From Ascaris suum (taxonomy: Eukaryota; Nematoda; Chromadorea; Rhabditida; Ascarididae): a stretch of 64,000 bases of DNA. A program made the position numbers and the translations under genes. The stretch spans positions 8,030,336 through 8,094,335 of the forward strand of contig CM024174.1 of the NCBI GenBank assembly GCA_013433145.1, read 5' to 3'. A model generated the notes under the pieces. The model ran no database searches and was not told where the DNA came from. It worked only from the letters and a program-made list of their open reading frames with translations. Positions 24,601 through 45,100 of the stretch are shown here, in pieces. Position 1 is the stretch's first letter. Each line of letters begins with the position of its first letter.

Positions 24601-27600
24601 TGTTACATCTCTCAGTTTTCGTTGAAACTTTCGCGTAACTAGCAAATGCTTTTTTGTGTGCATCTTCTCATATTTGCCTCTAATATCCGTTCTGTCTTCG
24701 CTATAGTCTTCGTCCGTGTGACCAAAAAATGATGGCAAAGAAATCACGCAACTGTGTTGCTAAAAGTGATGCACGTGTTCATCCTCCCTTCTAGCTTCCA
24801 CTGTTCAAAGGTTATTCTCATGCGGCAGCTCAAGAAGAATTTCGCTGCATTCTGTACCGCTAAATGGTCTCCGTCTAATAAGCAGTATGGGCAGAATCAC
24901 CTCCTTATTCTGAGTTTTCAGGTGCAATCTCCGGATAACTCAAAACTGCTTACTCACGAATGAAATGTCAAAATGCACGAATAACATACGGGCATTTCAG
25001 CTGCTGTGTGCACAGTCTTCGGCCCATGATCAAAGTTGGATATTGCTGCAGTGCAATCAGAAAAGGGGCTGAAATTACTAAACGCTACAGCAAGCGAAAT
25101 AAGACACAAAATTTGCTAGCTGTCTTTAAAATACGAATAAGCTTTTTTATTTCTCCGCGAGATCGACCTTAATACGTATCTAGAGTCATTTGCACTGGGA
25201 AACCCATGTCCTTGTGACTAGAAGAAAGGTTGTCTGTTTATATGCGGAGTCCTGATCCGACATCGCTAACTGCTGGGAGTACACGATCTGTTCCGGTCCA
25301 ACATGGAAGGTGCTCCATTTCATAAAATTCAGAACGCGTTGCTGCATGTTTCCTTAGTTTGGGAAATTCGGGCAGCAGTTGTTAATTTATGGATTTTTTT
25401 GAAGTGAAAAACGCCTTTGCCATCTCTTTCTCCGTTGTCGAGATTTTTGCGAAGCAGACCGAAACTTTTAAGGCCGAAGTGAGGGAATTGATGGATGTAA
25501 GATGGTTAAGTGCTTCCCGAAGTTCTCACCGTTTAAACGTCTATCTTGGAAAATTCAAGCGTGCTGGTAATTGGAGATGCCCAGTGAATCGAGGCGCTCC
25601 GTCATCGCCTCTCGGGTTAAAATTTGAGTCATCGAATGAAATGCTCTAATCTTATGAATAAAAGCATTTCTTAACTTATTTTCTCAAGCCGACCTTCGTC
25701 GCCTCTCACAACATATGGGTCAATGAAGCATTTTAAGTCCGATGCCACAGAATGCCCCATTCTTGTTGTTTCGCATTTTTTAATCAATGGATATTGGAAG
25801 AGAGGGATGCGCATAGGGCAGAAAGGAGTGAGAGGGATAGCGCAATTTTGCGAGAAAGGGGTTGCTATTAGGAAATGAAGAAGGAGTGCTGAAAAAAATA
25901 TCCCGTTATGAGGGAAAAGGGCTAAGTGGGCCCGCTCCATACCTATTGAAATGAAGTGCTATAACCTCTGTTTGCTGTTTCCTAGATACGATTGTGCCAA
26001 TAATCGATGCCTTCCGACTGGCGCTGCTCAATCCTCAATTCAACGAAATCTATTGTACGGTCAAGAAAGAGGCAAATGAGGAATCACGTGGAAGGGAAAC
26101 TCTTCGGCAACTGAATGCACTTCTCGTATGTTCTTTTTTACGTTTTCTCACTCTGGCCGCCGGTATTGCTGCAACGCGAAAAGGCCGCTTACTGCCTGTG
26201 GCTGGTGCAGTTGCTTGCAATGGAGTAAAGGAAATATTATGTGAGAAATGATCAGGCAAGTAATTCAATTTCGCAGCAGCAGAGTTTCGTAGAGCTCGCA
26301 ATGTCTCATCGGTCTTCTACGACCTGAAAGTTCTATGCCGGACGAGTTTTCTTGTGTCGCTCACTCACAAGGTGCTGCTTGGGAGAAGAATAACACATGT
26401 TTTTTGTCACATTTGTTTGACATGGCTTCGTATTAAAGTGTAGCTGCAGTCGTTGGCACAAGAAGCGTATCGAAGAGTAGTTTTGGTGGCTCATCCTCTA
26501 AGAAGCAGTCGTTCGAAATGATTGCTCCTTAAGGTTTTGCCGGAAGATGGATAGAAAGGAGGCGTTTGCCGCTTTCTTGCCGGTACAGCGAGGTGAGATC
26601 AGAAGAACAAAATTGAGGATTCTCATTCTAATTATTGGGCATTTCTACGATCACTTGAATATAAGTTGCGTTGGGTATAAGGAAGCAGCGTACGTTGTTA
26701 AACTGTTTCAGTAAGCGTGATCTGTGCATGAAGATAGTTATATCTCTGGTGCGGCCAGGCCGTGCGGGTAAGTGTATGGAAGAGGCTCGTTTTTGTGCGA
26801 TTTGTACTGTGTAGTGTCTGTGCGTATGGGTGTTGCGTATATGTATGCTTGCTTATTTGTCTGCCTCTTCATCGAGCAGTTTCAACCCGCAAACCACAGA
26901 AGTTACTGCGATGAACTTTGACGAGTGCTCTCACTGTTGACCCATATCCTTTCCCTATTTACATTATGATTCTTTACCTTAAAACATCAATTATTCTCGC
27001 TTAGTGATCCCACAAAGCTCGCAGTTTAAATGCGTCCTCGAAGCTATTGGATGCTTTCAAATGATTTTTCGATGTGTTTATGCAATCGTAGGTTTCTTTT
27101 GAAACGCTTAACTGTTTTTTGTTCGCTTGCGTGGTTAATTTATGATAGACTTTACTTGGGCCTGGTTCAGCCTTTAGGTGATAACCATTGTTCAGTGATA
27201 GATTGAAGCGTTGATCATAGAGAGGATTCAGATTCCTGACTTTCCGATTGCCGACTTGCTCGAGGAGTGTTCCTCCAGGAAGCGGAAGGTCATGAGTTCG
27301 AGCCCGACAGTGATTTAACTGTTCATCAAACAACGTTTAATTATTGCTTTCGTTCGTGTAGTTGGGTACAATTTAGCCTCGCGGAGTCAAATGCAAAATT
27401 GATCATACCGAACCGAAGTTTCCGGTACTATTTTCCCTTTGTTTCGTTCTTCCTGTTTAAGCAAGCGGAAACAGCTCGCGAGCTGTTGTGGTTGCTCCCT
27501 TTCCAGCTGAGTGGTTTTTGTCTTTTGGCACTCTCATTCGTCTTTGTTCGTGGCTGCGGTTTTCGAAAGTTCTCTTCGCATGCAAGCTCCATCCCTTCAG

Positions 27601-30600
27601 CTATGGGCTATTCTTCCATCTATCAAAGGATATTCGTGATCACATGGTTGGCTCTTAGGGAAGTTGTTCAGCTGCTTCCGTTTCTGTAAAGCTTGATGAG
27701 TTAGTAAGAGATAAATATAAACTGCGTGGTGTTAATTGTTCGAGCCACACACCTCAGCTTCTACTGTTACAGGATCAGCTGTGAACGGTGGTCTTATCCT
27801 TGATTTAAGGATTAATTTGGCAGACGAATAGGAGCTACCCTAAATAGGGGTACGAATAAACCTCATTCGTGAGGATCACTCCAATTTGGCACAACACTGG
27901 TGCATTGTGGAAGAGTGTGTCGGCCGTAGGATGGACGCGTATAACGATTGGAAGGACATGTTGAGCTGTTCGCTTGTTTTCTAAACGATTGCAGTCATAG
28001 GCACAGCGGTTAAACTGTTGTTTATAGCACTGATGTTGTTTTGTTTATGAGAGATGAACGTATGATGTTGAGGTGGGCGATGTGTCTGATCCCGTTCGTG
28101 TTTTGGTGTGTCGAACAGTCGCGAATGCTGCGATCCATAAATGGGGACGCGAAATGTTGATGTGCCACTTCGACACGATTATCTCATCAGTGATTTCGCA
28201 GCTCTCTTGCCCTAAATCGGCAGTGCGGGTAGCTTTTGCTTCGTTCCTCTTTTTTCTTATTGTTGAGCGCAAAATTGAATTATAGTACATCAACAGTTAG
28301 GTGACTCGCAGAGACGGAATTCGAGGGCATAAGTAAGTTTTCTTGTGTTGGAGGAGCAATATCGGAACGAGAATGATGCGTCCGATTCGCATTTGTGCTG
28401 GAAATTCCGGCGAGCTATCACTTTTCATGTTTATGAGTTTTGAGGTGTTGTAGGAATGTGGTTTTTTATTGCAGTTGGCAGCCGTCTCCGCACTTGCGAA
28501 TTGGGCGCTTTTGTTACTTAAACATGCCGAGTCGAATGCGAAAGCAGCAGGTCTCGGGCGCAGTTCTCGCGAAGATGTGACCAGTGCTCTTTTGCAGGTA
28601 AGGTTCTTTTCTGATGCGGATAAACAACAACTAACATTTAATTATTTTCTAGAGTTTCCTCAGCAGATCTTCGTCGACTGAAGCTTTGAAGCAATGGAAG
28701 GACATCAGCTAATTTAGTGGGCAGAAGGATAAAATAGCTCTCTTCAGGATCGAATGAATTTAACAGAAGGAAAGGGAAGGGATCCTATGGTGAGGAGAGA
28801 GGTACCCTGTACCTTCCACAATGGTAGATATGAAACCGCCATTGCTGGAAACATGAGAGTTGTCACAGTTACAGCGACACGATGTTCACCTTTGGTTGCA
28901 TCTAGTGGAATATTTTTTCACCCGACGGCCATCTTTGCGCCCTTCACGGTGTCGTTTTAATGTGCATTCTCCCATTCTGTCGACCGGTTTCTAGTTCAAA
29001 ATTCGCTTTTATGGTTTGCGAGTTGAAGGTTGGCAGGCAACAAGCGGATACACTCACGTACATTGTCCACTGATGCGATTTCGCGGCGATATGGTCCATA
29101 GTGTTTGGGCACCGTCGTTTAGGCACCAGAAGTTCGTGGCATCGGGACAGCTGGCTGTGGGGAACCTGCCGCCTTGGCATATGGTCTTTGCGTAGTGATG
29201 CTGTTTCGATATGCAGACTGATTTGTTTTTCGGAATAGGAAATAATTCGAGAGTCGTTTAGCTATCGAAAAAGGCTTCTTCCATTTCGTCGATAGTTGGG
29301 TAAAACGTCTTGTCTGTAAGCAAAACAGAAGCAATATTTAAATGGCACGCATGCGCACGTATACAAATGAAACATTGTTGGACCGAAGCGTATGTTGAAA
29401 TGTGTGCAAAATGTTTCTTTATAAAGAGGGCTGCCTGAAAGCAAAAATAGGTTTCATTTATTGGAAGGTGAAATCGGTGCTGTTTGCCATTCGCTCATGA
29501 TGATAAGCCTCAGTTAAGAGTTCATTGCACTGCATTTGTCTGCTTATGTGTAGCTATTCGTGTCCCAGAGTAGCATTATCGTCGTCAAGACAGCCCAGAG
29601 TCGGGCTGCTGTTGGCACCAGATGAGTTGCACCAACGTCCCACTTCGATCGTTATGCGCTTTTTTCGTAAAGTGCATAAAAGCAAGACAGGTAACGGAGA
29701 GAACAGAAATGTAGAGGAGGCATCGGATCTGAATGATTTCCTAGTTTTGTCTAAACTATCTCCATCAGATTCTGCCTGACCGTGATGAGTGCTGCTGGAT
29801 TATTAGAATCTGTGTTATGAGAGGGCAAAGTTGTGCATTACGGTCGTGCAATTGATTGCATAGCAGTGATGCATATCCGCAATGGGGAATCACGTAGTGC
29901 ATTCAAGTTCATCTGAACCGTTTCGGAGCACTCCAATTGAAAATGATGTCCGATGCCTTGCATATATATCCTTAGGGCAGCTTATAAAATGTAGGCAGAT
30001 ATAGTTCTGTGATGCGGGTGAATAAAGTGTTATTTTGCAGCGTTTGAAAGAGACGAGAGATTTTAGCGAATACAATGAACCGACCAAAATCCGTCTTTTG
30101 CAGACTATTGTAACGCTCATGTGGGGCGATGCTGCTGTGATCGAGGTTGATGCTGGCAAATATTTCTGTGCTTTGTTCTTTGCTTGCTTTTTACGTTGCT
30201 TACGCTTATTTTTTTCGCATCTTTTAAAGCTCCTTGATTAGGATTGCTAAGAAATGCTGGATATAATCTCACTTTAAGTCTGATTTTAAGCCATTTTGCT
30301 TTAAAATCCAATATGCATTATGACCTTAGCTTGTCTCCTTCTGCACGTTTTTCGTGATGTTTTTCAAATTCTCCTAGAAGACATTGAAGAACGTTCCATG
30401 GGAATAATCGTTGGTTCGTACGACCCTGTATGCATCAAATCAGCTTCATTATCGGCTTGTTAGCGCATGGTTTAAATCGATCTGTCGGCTGTTATGCTCA
30501 CGTTTACCTGAGGTGTTTTAGAAAGTACAGTTTAATGGACGTGATTCTTGACACAAAAGGAACATGATTTCTGTTCTTTCACTTACCAATTTAAAAGTTA

Positions 30601-31215
30601 GTGCTTGTCACTGAGGAATCAGACATTTCAATGCAGACGATGGCATTAGATTTTTGTGAATCTTTGGCATATTATTAAAGCAGTTCGCATTATGCGAATA
30701 TCTACGCATAGCAGTTGTTTGTTGCAGACGTGGAATGTTCAGATAGAGGCAGGGATTCTGATGTCGACCAAAGACAGCTCAGGTTTCCACTGTCGCGTGC
30801 TGAACTATCTGTTGCTATCCTTGCTTCATAAATTGTGATCTAGTTTGCGATCTTTCTAGAATAAATTTAATTTCCTGTTTATTCCGACAGTAGGCAAGAT
30901 TGCCGCTGTGATGTTCATCCTGTGCACCAGGAGGTCTTGCATCTTGGCTACGCTTCATACCGCCCACTACCGATGGGAAGGTGAATTTCGTTCCTCGAGC
31001 ATTGGTAGCTTGCCATTAAAGATCGGTTTCCCAGTGCAGTGATGTGGTTCGATTCTTAGTCGCATTTATTGCATGAAATTAATGGTGCCATGATTTAGGT
31101 TGCTAAAGGATGCGATGTAGTTGCAACAGTGAGTCGAATAAAGGATACTGTGGTGGATGAGTCGGGCAAAGCGATTGCAAGAGACATCATGGGAATGGCA
31201 GATGCGATGCAATAA
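9658..31215 (+). CDS. ufd-3: PLAA/Doa1/UFD-3 family ubiquitin-binding Cdc48 (p97) cofactor, 19 exons
   Basis: Exons: 9658-9800, 10665-10894, 11630-11730, 12175-12307, 12488-12635, 14475-14657, 15169-15292, 16690-16800, 17277-17411, 18894-19031, 19866-19947, 22043-22111, 22686-22825, 24497-24590, 25986-26125, 28073-28228, 28475-28597, 30041-30145, 31099-31215. They join in phase to 2472 nt, 823 aa plus TAA; human PLAA is about 795 aa. Residues 1-320 carry seven WD40-type strands, for example SGSRDGTAKIF, SGSWDNNAIVW, TGSADMTIKLW, SASNDCTIRVW and the family-typical PAQSVWSIVALSNGDIA. Residues about 355-430 form an extra PFU-like unit (LRYRKGTDPAEAAETFIK, then ENNMPAAFIGEITEYI). Residues 437-495 are the classical PFU ubiquitin-binding domain (YLFDVTTEDG, LKLPYNVGEDPNWAARRF), followed by VDPYTG and GRYIPG. 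Residues about 545-823 are the PUL domain, which binds the p97 tail. The protein acts in ubiquitin-dependent sorting, ERAD and ubiquitin recycling in cytosol and nucleus. Weak splice sites: acceptors at 18893 and 28072, donor at 30146. The symbol is by homology to C. elegans ufd-3. Confidence 0.92.
10541..10570 (+). repeat. Poly-C/pyrimidine tract in PLAA intron 1
   Basis: Intron 1 of the PLAA gene holds a cytosine-rich stretch with a run of 13 C broken only by single T residues on either side. It lies about 100 bases upstream of the exon 2 acceptor. A similar C/T-rich stretch at 16501-16542 precedes exon 8. Both are simple-sequence tracts without further visible meaning. Confidence 0.7.
24215..24325 (+). 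other. Possible alternative terminal exon of the PLAA gene
   Basis: Between exons 13 and 14, a cctag acceptor at 24214 is followed by a stretch that stays open in the phase left by exon 13 (phase 0) for 36 codons, then stops at TGA 24323-24325. It begins VDVLNPLQPTPPNVTD. Using it would give a protein with WD40 and PFU parts but without the PUL domain. The main model skips it cleanly, and chance openness of this length is not rare, so this is only a candidate. Confidence 0.2.
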
Positions 31216-34200
31216 CGGCTCCCTGCCGATACGAATCATGCAGTGGCAAAGTGCATTTCAAGTTGTGTTTCAACTATAAATTGTTCCGCTTAATCGAGTG
31301 TTGTTTGTTTAGGATGGTCAACCGCTTTGGGACGTGCTTTAGAACTAGCTTACTCGAAAATGCCCTCATCCAGAAACGGACGCTTTGAACTCTCAGGTTC
31401 CCTCTTTGATCTGTTGCGTTCGGTTGGTACTGGAGTATTTTTGTACCATATGGTGCGAAGCATATTTTGACGTAGTTCATAGAAGAATTTTCCTTCCTCG
31501 AATACTGATGTTTTTTTAGTGAGTGGTGGTCCATATCAAAGCTTTTGATTTTCCGAGAGCGTCATTTTTGGGTCAGCAAATCTGCAAACGTTTCCTTGCG
31601 ATGTTTATGTAGTCATTTGAAAACTGAAACGATGACTGTAAGCTTATGCGCGAAAGCCAAAATGTGACTTTTGTTCTGTTCGAGTGACTTCTACATGCTT
31701 CACGAAGTGACTTGAATCTCTCCAAATTCCCATCGCATCCAATAGTTTCGCATATGGTCATCAGGCCTTCATAAATGTTATCTGTGCATGGTTATGTGTT
31801 AATGTTCATCTTTGCGGCGGTCTTGTTGACGAAACATTTGTGCTAAATTTGATCGGTATGTTACTAAAATTCGTCAGCTGTGAACAGAGTTGCAGACATT
31901 CGAAGGTGGGGAAAACGTTCGCTTGCCTTTTACATCAGTTGATTTCTCATTTGAAAGTGGTCGGGTTACGTAATAGCGAATTATAGAAACGAGTACGAGC
32001 AGAACGGGTGATCGTGAGAGCTTTGTTTAGCATGTTCGTTATTTGTTACTAATTACGAAAGCATGGAGCAAGCGTGTGGAGTGTAAACGCGCATGTCCCA
32101 CCGGCTTTTCTTATATGAGGCTTCCCAGTTTTTTATAGATTAGAGTGGGAGAAATGTAGGTTTTGTTCAATGCGTCACATTGGATCTTGGGGGCTAACAA
32201 GTTCGATTGGTCGACGGCTTGAACCAGTCGCTTAAAAACTACGCGCGAAAGAGGTTGCGTATCGTCGTGGTTTTATTCGTGGGCGGGCAATTTCGCATAG
32301 CTGTTGTGGGCATTGCTGTTACTTTAATATATTATTTATTGCTCAGTGCGTCACCGGAATTGAGTGCACTTGGTTTTCATTGTTTTGTCCGAGTCGTTCA
32401 TGAATATGTTCACAACCCGATTCCCTTGGCTTCCATCGTTTTTTTATTTGTGGCCTCAGCGCGTTCGAATATCTTCTTTGCTCAACGGAACTGTGCTAAG
32501 TAATCAAACGTCCACACCTCTAAGTAATCAAAACGTCCACACCTCTAAGGTCATATTTGTTTTGGAATTGTTCGTTTAGTTTTTGTTTTTAAAAGCGTTT
32601 TCCATTACATCGTTCTTTTCGTGAGAATTCTTTGGACGAATATTGTGATGCGTAGAGGGAAGACAGTTTCGTTGTTGGTTTCGACTCGTTGGTGACATTT
32701 TCCTCCTCGACCTTGTGTGTTGTCCGTGTGAAGCGATCTTGCCCTTGAATGCTCTCTTACGCTCTTGTCATGCCTGTTAACTGCTCTTCGGTGCTTCGCC
32801 TATTTTTTGTATCAGTCATTGTTTATAAACTGTTGTTGTTAAAGTACTTTCAAGCCCTCGGCGAGTGCAGCGAGAATGCAACTGTGGTTGCCGAGTCCTC
32901 TGCAACAGCATCGCTCTTTTTTGCGTTTCTAAAACAGTGTTATTCTTCAGCTTCACATCTCAGAAGTTCATTAAACTCTCAGGAGGTCTCATTTATTTTG
33001 CGCTGTCGAAATCTCGTAAGCATAATGCAGAATAGTGCGCTTTAATTCTTGCTACGTCCAAACATTATCGATTTTTTGCAAGCCCATTTCCTCATGTTCA
33101 CGCCCAATATACGCCTTCATATTAGCGTTTGCGAGCTCCCTATAGCTGGATTATGGCTGCGCGCAAATGTGTGGTATGTCTGTCGAGATGGAAAGCACCT
33201 AACGGTCAGAGAATTCGGTTGCATATAAAGCTTACGACGGAGTCGAAGTGGCTGCAGCACGAGATGGGAGTGCGCTATCGTCTTCGCTTTTCACACTTTC
33301 CGAGCCAACAGATCTAATAAGAGGTATCGCAGATGGTGTTCGTTGATGAGTTCAGCCACTATATGCAGTTGACGGCGAAGTTGAAACAGAAGGGTTGAAT
33401 TAAGGACTATGGAATGATTGAGAGCAAGCAATCTTGCCTGATTTTTGATCAGTTGAAAAATTCGGCTAGAATAACTGGTACAGCATTGTCCATGGCATAG
33501 ATGCAGTACGATCGCTCTTTGAGTGAGTGCTATAGTGGGATGATTAAAGTATTCTTGAGATGAAGGCTTCAAGTAGATTATTTAACCAAAATCAACAAAT
33601 TATCACTTCCATTGGCCGCAAACATGATATAATAAGGGAGTGTAGGCGTTCAGGCTTTTGTGGACAAATTTTGAATCAAAAATGCGTTGTTGATTTGAGC
33701 TGCGAAATATTGTTGCAAACTCGCAGTATGAAAATAGTTCGAACACTTTCCCAGACCATTTTGTGTTCCGATCACTGTTCCTGACAATCTTCAATGTTAA
33801 GAAATGGTTCTGCAAATCTGGGTGGATGAAGTGGTCGAGTTTCACAGTTGCTGCTTGTTGCCCTCAGTGAGTCAACTTCTGTATTATTCTCTCGAGGCAT
33901 TTGTGGATAGTTTTGAGTTTAGGAACGTACACTCATAGCAGCTTTGCCAGTTTTCAGTTGAATTGAGGTATAATCAAAAGTTTTTTTTGGCTCGGATGAC
34001 TGTAGGTTCCACTAATTCGGGAATACAGTTCACCTTGTCAGAGTCCTACTGCTATCAACTGCAAGAAGCTTGCACCGTCTCGCTCAGAAAGAAGTGCAGG
34101 CGACTGACCCTTGCACAACAAGTTCCACCTTTGTTGCCAATTTCTGTAGTTGAAAGCTTCCAAAAATGGAGAATCGAGGTGTTAGTGGTTTGATGGCATC

Positions 34201-34480
34201 AACAACTAAAACGTAGGTCAATCAGATTTAAAAGTCCAAATTCCAACTGCGCTTCGCAAACGTTGAAGAAAACTCGAAGGAAATGCGAATTGGGATTGAA
34301 TCCGAGTTCAGTGCGCAGCTAATCTCTTCCATTCAGTTTGCTTCTGTCGCAGTGATCCGAAAATTGCATTTGATTGTTTCAAGCTGCGTCATAGTCTCTT
34401 CCCTCATATCTAAATTTTCCTTCGTCCTTTTCGTTCGAATTCAAAATTTTTGTCTACATTAAAATCAGCTAATTCGGTCG
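31216..34480. other. Intergenic region between PLAA and the PP1-like gene
   Basis: This holds the PLAA 3' UTR and the upstream region of the phosphatase gene. No AATAAA lies close behind the PLAA stop. A 24/25-bp direct duplication sits at 32497-32545. ATG-started ORFs such as 32749-33045 (98 codons, hydrophobic amino terminus, no known domain) are not supported by splice context. I see no RNA gene. Confidence 0.45.
32497..32545. repeat. Two-copy 24/25-bp tandem duplication
   Basis: TAAGTAATCAAACGTCCACA and the following four bases (32497-32520) are repeated directly at 32521-32545 with one extra A. It is a recent short duplication in intergenic DNA with no visible function. Confidence 0.85.
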
Positions 34481-34481
34481 A

Positions 34482-34516
34482 TATAAAAGACAAATATCTG
34501 GAAGCGTTGCTCATTC
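34482..34516 (+). promoter_or_regulatory. Candidate core promoter: TATA box plus initiator
   Basis: TATAAAAG at 34482-34489 is followed by TCATTC at 34511-34516, a match to the metazoan initiator TCAKTY. The distance from the T of TATA to the initiator A (34513) is 31 nt, the canonical spacing. A predicted transcript would start at about 34513, leaving a 91-nt 5' UTR before the ATG at 34604. This is a sequence match only; trans-splicing could remove the leader. Confidence 0.4.
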
Positions 34517-34603
34517 GTTCGATCGGAGTTGTCCGGAGGTAGTCGCTTTGTCGGATCGGCTACCGATAGCCAAGTGGCGACGAAGTTGGTCGCCTAAGAA
34601 GCT

Positions 34604-42179
<7,576 letters not shown>

Positions 42180-45100
42180 CCGATTGGCCGCGTGTTGCTT
42201 AATCGCTTAAAATTGTTCAAGTTTAGCAATCGACCTTCACTAATGAAAAATGAGGCGAACCAATTGATCAAGTTGCAACAAGAAGATGAATTCGTTGTTC
42301 AGATCCGTTTATGCTTTTCCGTGTTTTTCCACTGTGAAAATATTTGTGCTTCCTTTGATCGGAGAGGCAGTGCCTCGTCGAATTCTCCAACGCATATCAC
42401 CTATACCATTGCTTATTTCACAGTTTGTAGCATCCCTTGCCTGTATTTTTGTAGAGCACGCTGTTCGCCTCGTTGACGAAAGAATCTCTAAATCCTAATG
42501 CGGAATGCATGGGCGCATGGTGCCTCGCCCTGCAGGAAACTCTTTGTGTTGGGTAACATCAAGATGCATGTGTCAGCCGATTGCACATGCAGCTGGTGTT
42601 GATGCCGCATAGGTCCCATTCCTACCTCGCCACTGTTGTCAGCCCTTTCCGATTTTTAACTTCGAACGCTCATTGTGATATACCCCTGCATCTGCCACTA
42701 CCAACTAGATTGACTGGGCACTGCAGCTCTGACTGAGCGGTCCCTATAGTTGGCTGTGTGGACCAGGTGAAAATCTAAGGAAGGAAGGGGTAGTTGGATT
42801 TTTGCGGAAAATTAATGTTCATAGTCCACGGACCACCCGCAAGAGGAAAGGAAGTTGTGAACACCTCCCGGCCCCATTCTGCACATTCATTTTGAGTACA
42901 AGTCGCACACTGATGCACGTGAACTCTTTTGCGGTCCTCGTGAATCGCGGCGAACGTCCTTGCTGAACTTTACGGGCATTCCGTTTCTAAACAGTTTTTG
43001 AAAAGGGATTTATTTAGCAATCTATTTACAAGCGAAACCTTGATTTTGAGCCTGAAGGCTGCTAGACTCGCGGAACCTCAATAGAGCTTCAGCAGCAGCC
43101 TAAAACTTTCTCGTTCAAATCTTCTTTAATATTTCACTTTATCGTTCTGTTGCGAAGTTGAGCTTTTTGCAGGACATGTTTGGAAATCCTTAATTGGGAT
43201 TTTGTGGAATAATTGGGTATTCATCTCGATCATGGGAAACGGGTTGCCTATAAAGATATGAACCGGTGGCCGTTTTCAGAATCTCTATTGAAGTGCCTGA
43301 ACTGCTTCAGTGATTGGTGATGTGGCTGTTTTGGGAGGTAATGTTGATAGCAATTGCATGATAGCAGCAGTCGATTTGCGCGAATACATAGGTTTCGCCC
43401 ACAACCCCATATTGCAGTCCGGATTGCGTTACTGTCTCTTGCGTCGTTATGGACCGGAAAGTCATCGGTTTGCACCAATTTGACGTAAGAAATAAAACGG
43501 TGCACGGACAGAAGTGCGACTCTGGAACTAGCCCGGAGAGTGTCCATCCGGTGCATTTTTGGAGGTGTACTTGTTTGGATTGTTCTCCACAATTTGTATC
43601 ATTCATTTATGCATATGCCTGAAGTGATGGTAGAGCGGTGCTTGAGACCGATAAAACGGTGCAAACTGCAGCGCCACAGTGATTATTCCCAGGTGTTCTT
43701 TTCACGAGATCGAGAGAAGTGATGTGAAGTGGATGTGAGTCTGAACGAAGGGGTTTGGTGCGAGCAAGGATTTCGCTGTTTTTATCAAAAGAGGAAATGC
43801 AAAAATTGTAACAAAAACATTGGAACTTTCACATGAGTGTTAATAGCTGCGTATTGCTCAACTAAATTCTGTCCGACAACTGTGTCAGTGCTATTGCGGC
43901 TACTTGATCCGAAAGATCAGAGTATTGAAGAGGCACTTTTCACCACATGAAATGTATAAAGTTTGTTTTAACGTACTAGAACTGACGTAAAAATGAGATT
44001 GGATTTATAAGAGAGAAGGATTTACATGATTTTTTCCATAGGTACAGATGATGGTCAGAATGATAACGTGGTCAGCAAGGAAATGAGAGCGTTGGAGGTG
44101 ATCTTCACATTTCGACACTTAGTCAGTGACGAGAAATGTAGGCTAAGCGCGATCCATGATCGGCACGATCATAGTTAACGGAATTCGATTCTTTAAAGAT
44201 AAGAAATCAGGCGGATGGGTGAGTGATTGGAATAGGCTGTGAACTGAAAGTAACGGGAATATTTTGAGAGGATGGATTCGAACAAAATGAAGTTATCGAA
44301 GGCGATCGCAGCTGACTGGTATTCGTAATTCCGAAGTGCGTCTTTAGCAATTTAATGGACTGTCTTTGTCTTGGCTACGGGAGAAAGGGTGCTATGTTGA
44401 AACTGTTGAGGATGTACATTCGCAGTTAAGTTTTGGCAATCGAAAGTACAGATGCTGAAGCACCTCCCATTTCACTGATCAGGGGATTTACGGTTAATCA
44501 CAGCAACAGCCTAGTGACTAATCGCGCCGATCCTTCTGTGAATCGGGTCGTTCTGGTTACGACCGGCCGATGGATAGATGTACCAGCGAATAACAGAAGA
44601 TATGCGTCAGCGAAGTGGGAACGGAATACACTTCTTCATTCTGCGCAGCTGACACATCTAGTTTCTTACGTTGGCAAGCAGTAGTAAAATATGCGCTGCA
44701 ATGTCTCCATTTTATGCGACCCTTCCACAAGAATTCGTTTTTCTTGCATCAGCTCGGAGTGAAATAAAGATCCAGTTGCTACATAATGCATATAATTTTT
44801 GGCACATTGAGATATTTACAACTCGTAGAGAAAATGATCAGTCAGTGTGAAGATGATATGAAAGATATGCGCTATCCCCTTCAAATTCCACAGCATTAAT
44901 TTCAGTGGTTCCCGAGATAGAGACGTCGAACATACAGACAAGCGCACGTATGCATACATGAACACGACATGCAGTAATGCACGTTTTCAAAGAACACTTG
45001 CAAAACCGCGCATTCGCATTTGCAAGCAATCTTTTCTTCAGACAGTACATTTGTTCCTTCACTCGTGACACATGGCGAAAACCCTAATGAGAGTGAAATC

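Noticed and set aside
27001..27333. Minus-strand 110-codon ORF, and a GAGTTCGAGCCCGAC block within it that looks like a tRNA T-arm
   Set aside because: No acceptor stem, D-arm or A box could be fitted around the block, and the ORF has no domain. It may be a fragment of a tRNA-derived repeat, but I cannot support that.
29525..29779. Plus-strand 84-codon ORF in a PLAA intron
   Set aside because: It does not fit the phase of the flanking PUL exons, which join directly, and its nominal start is not ATG.
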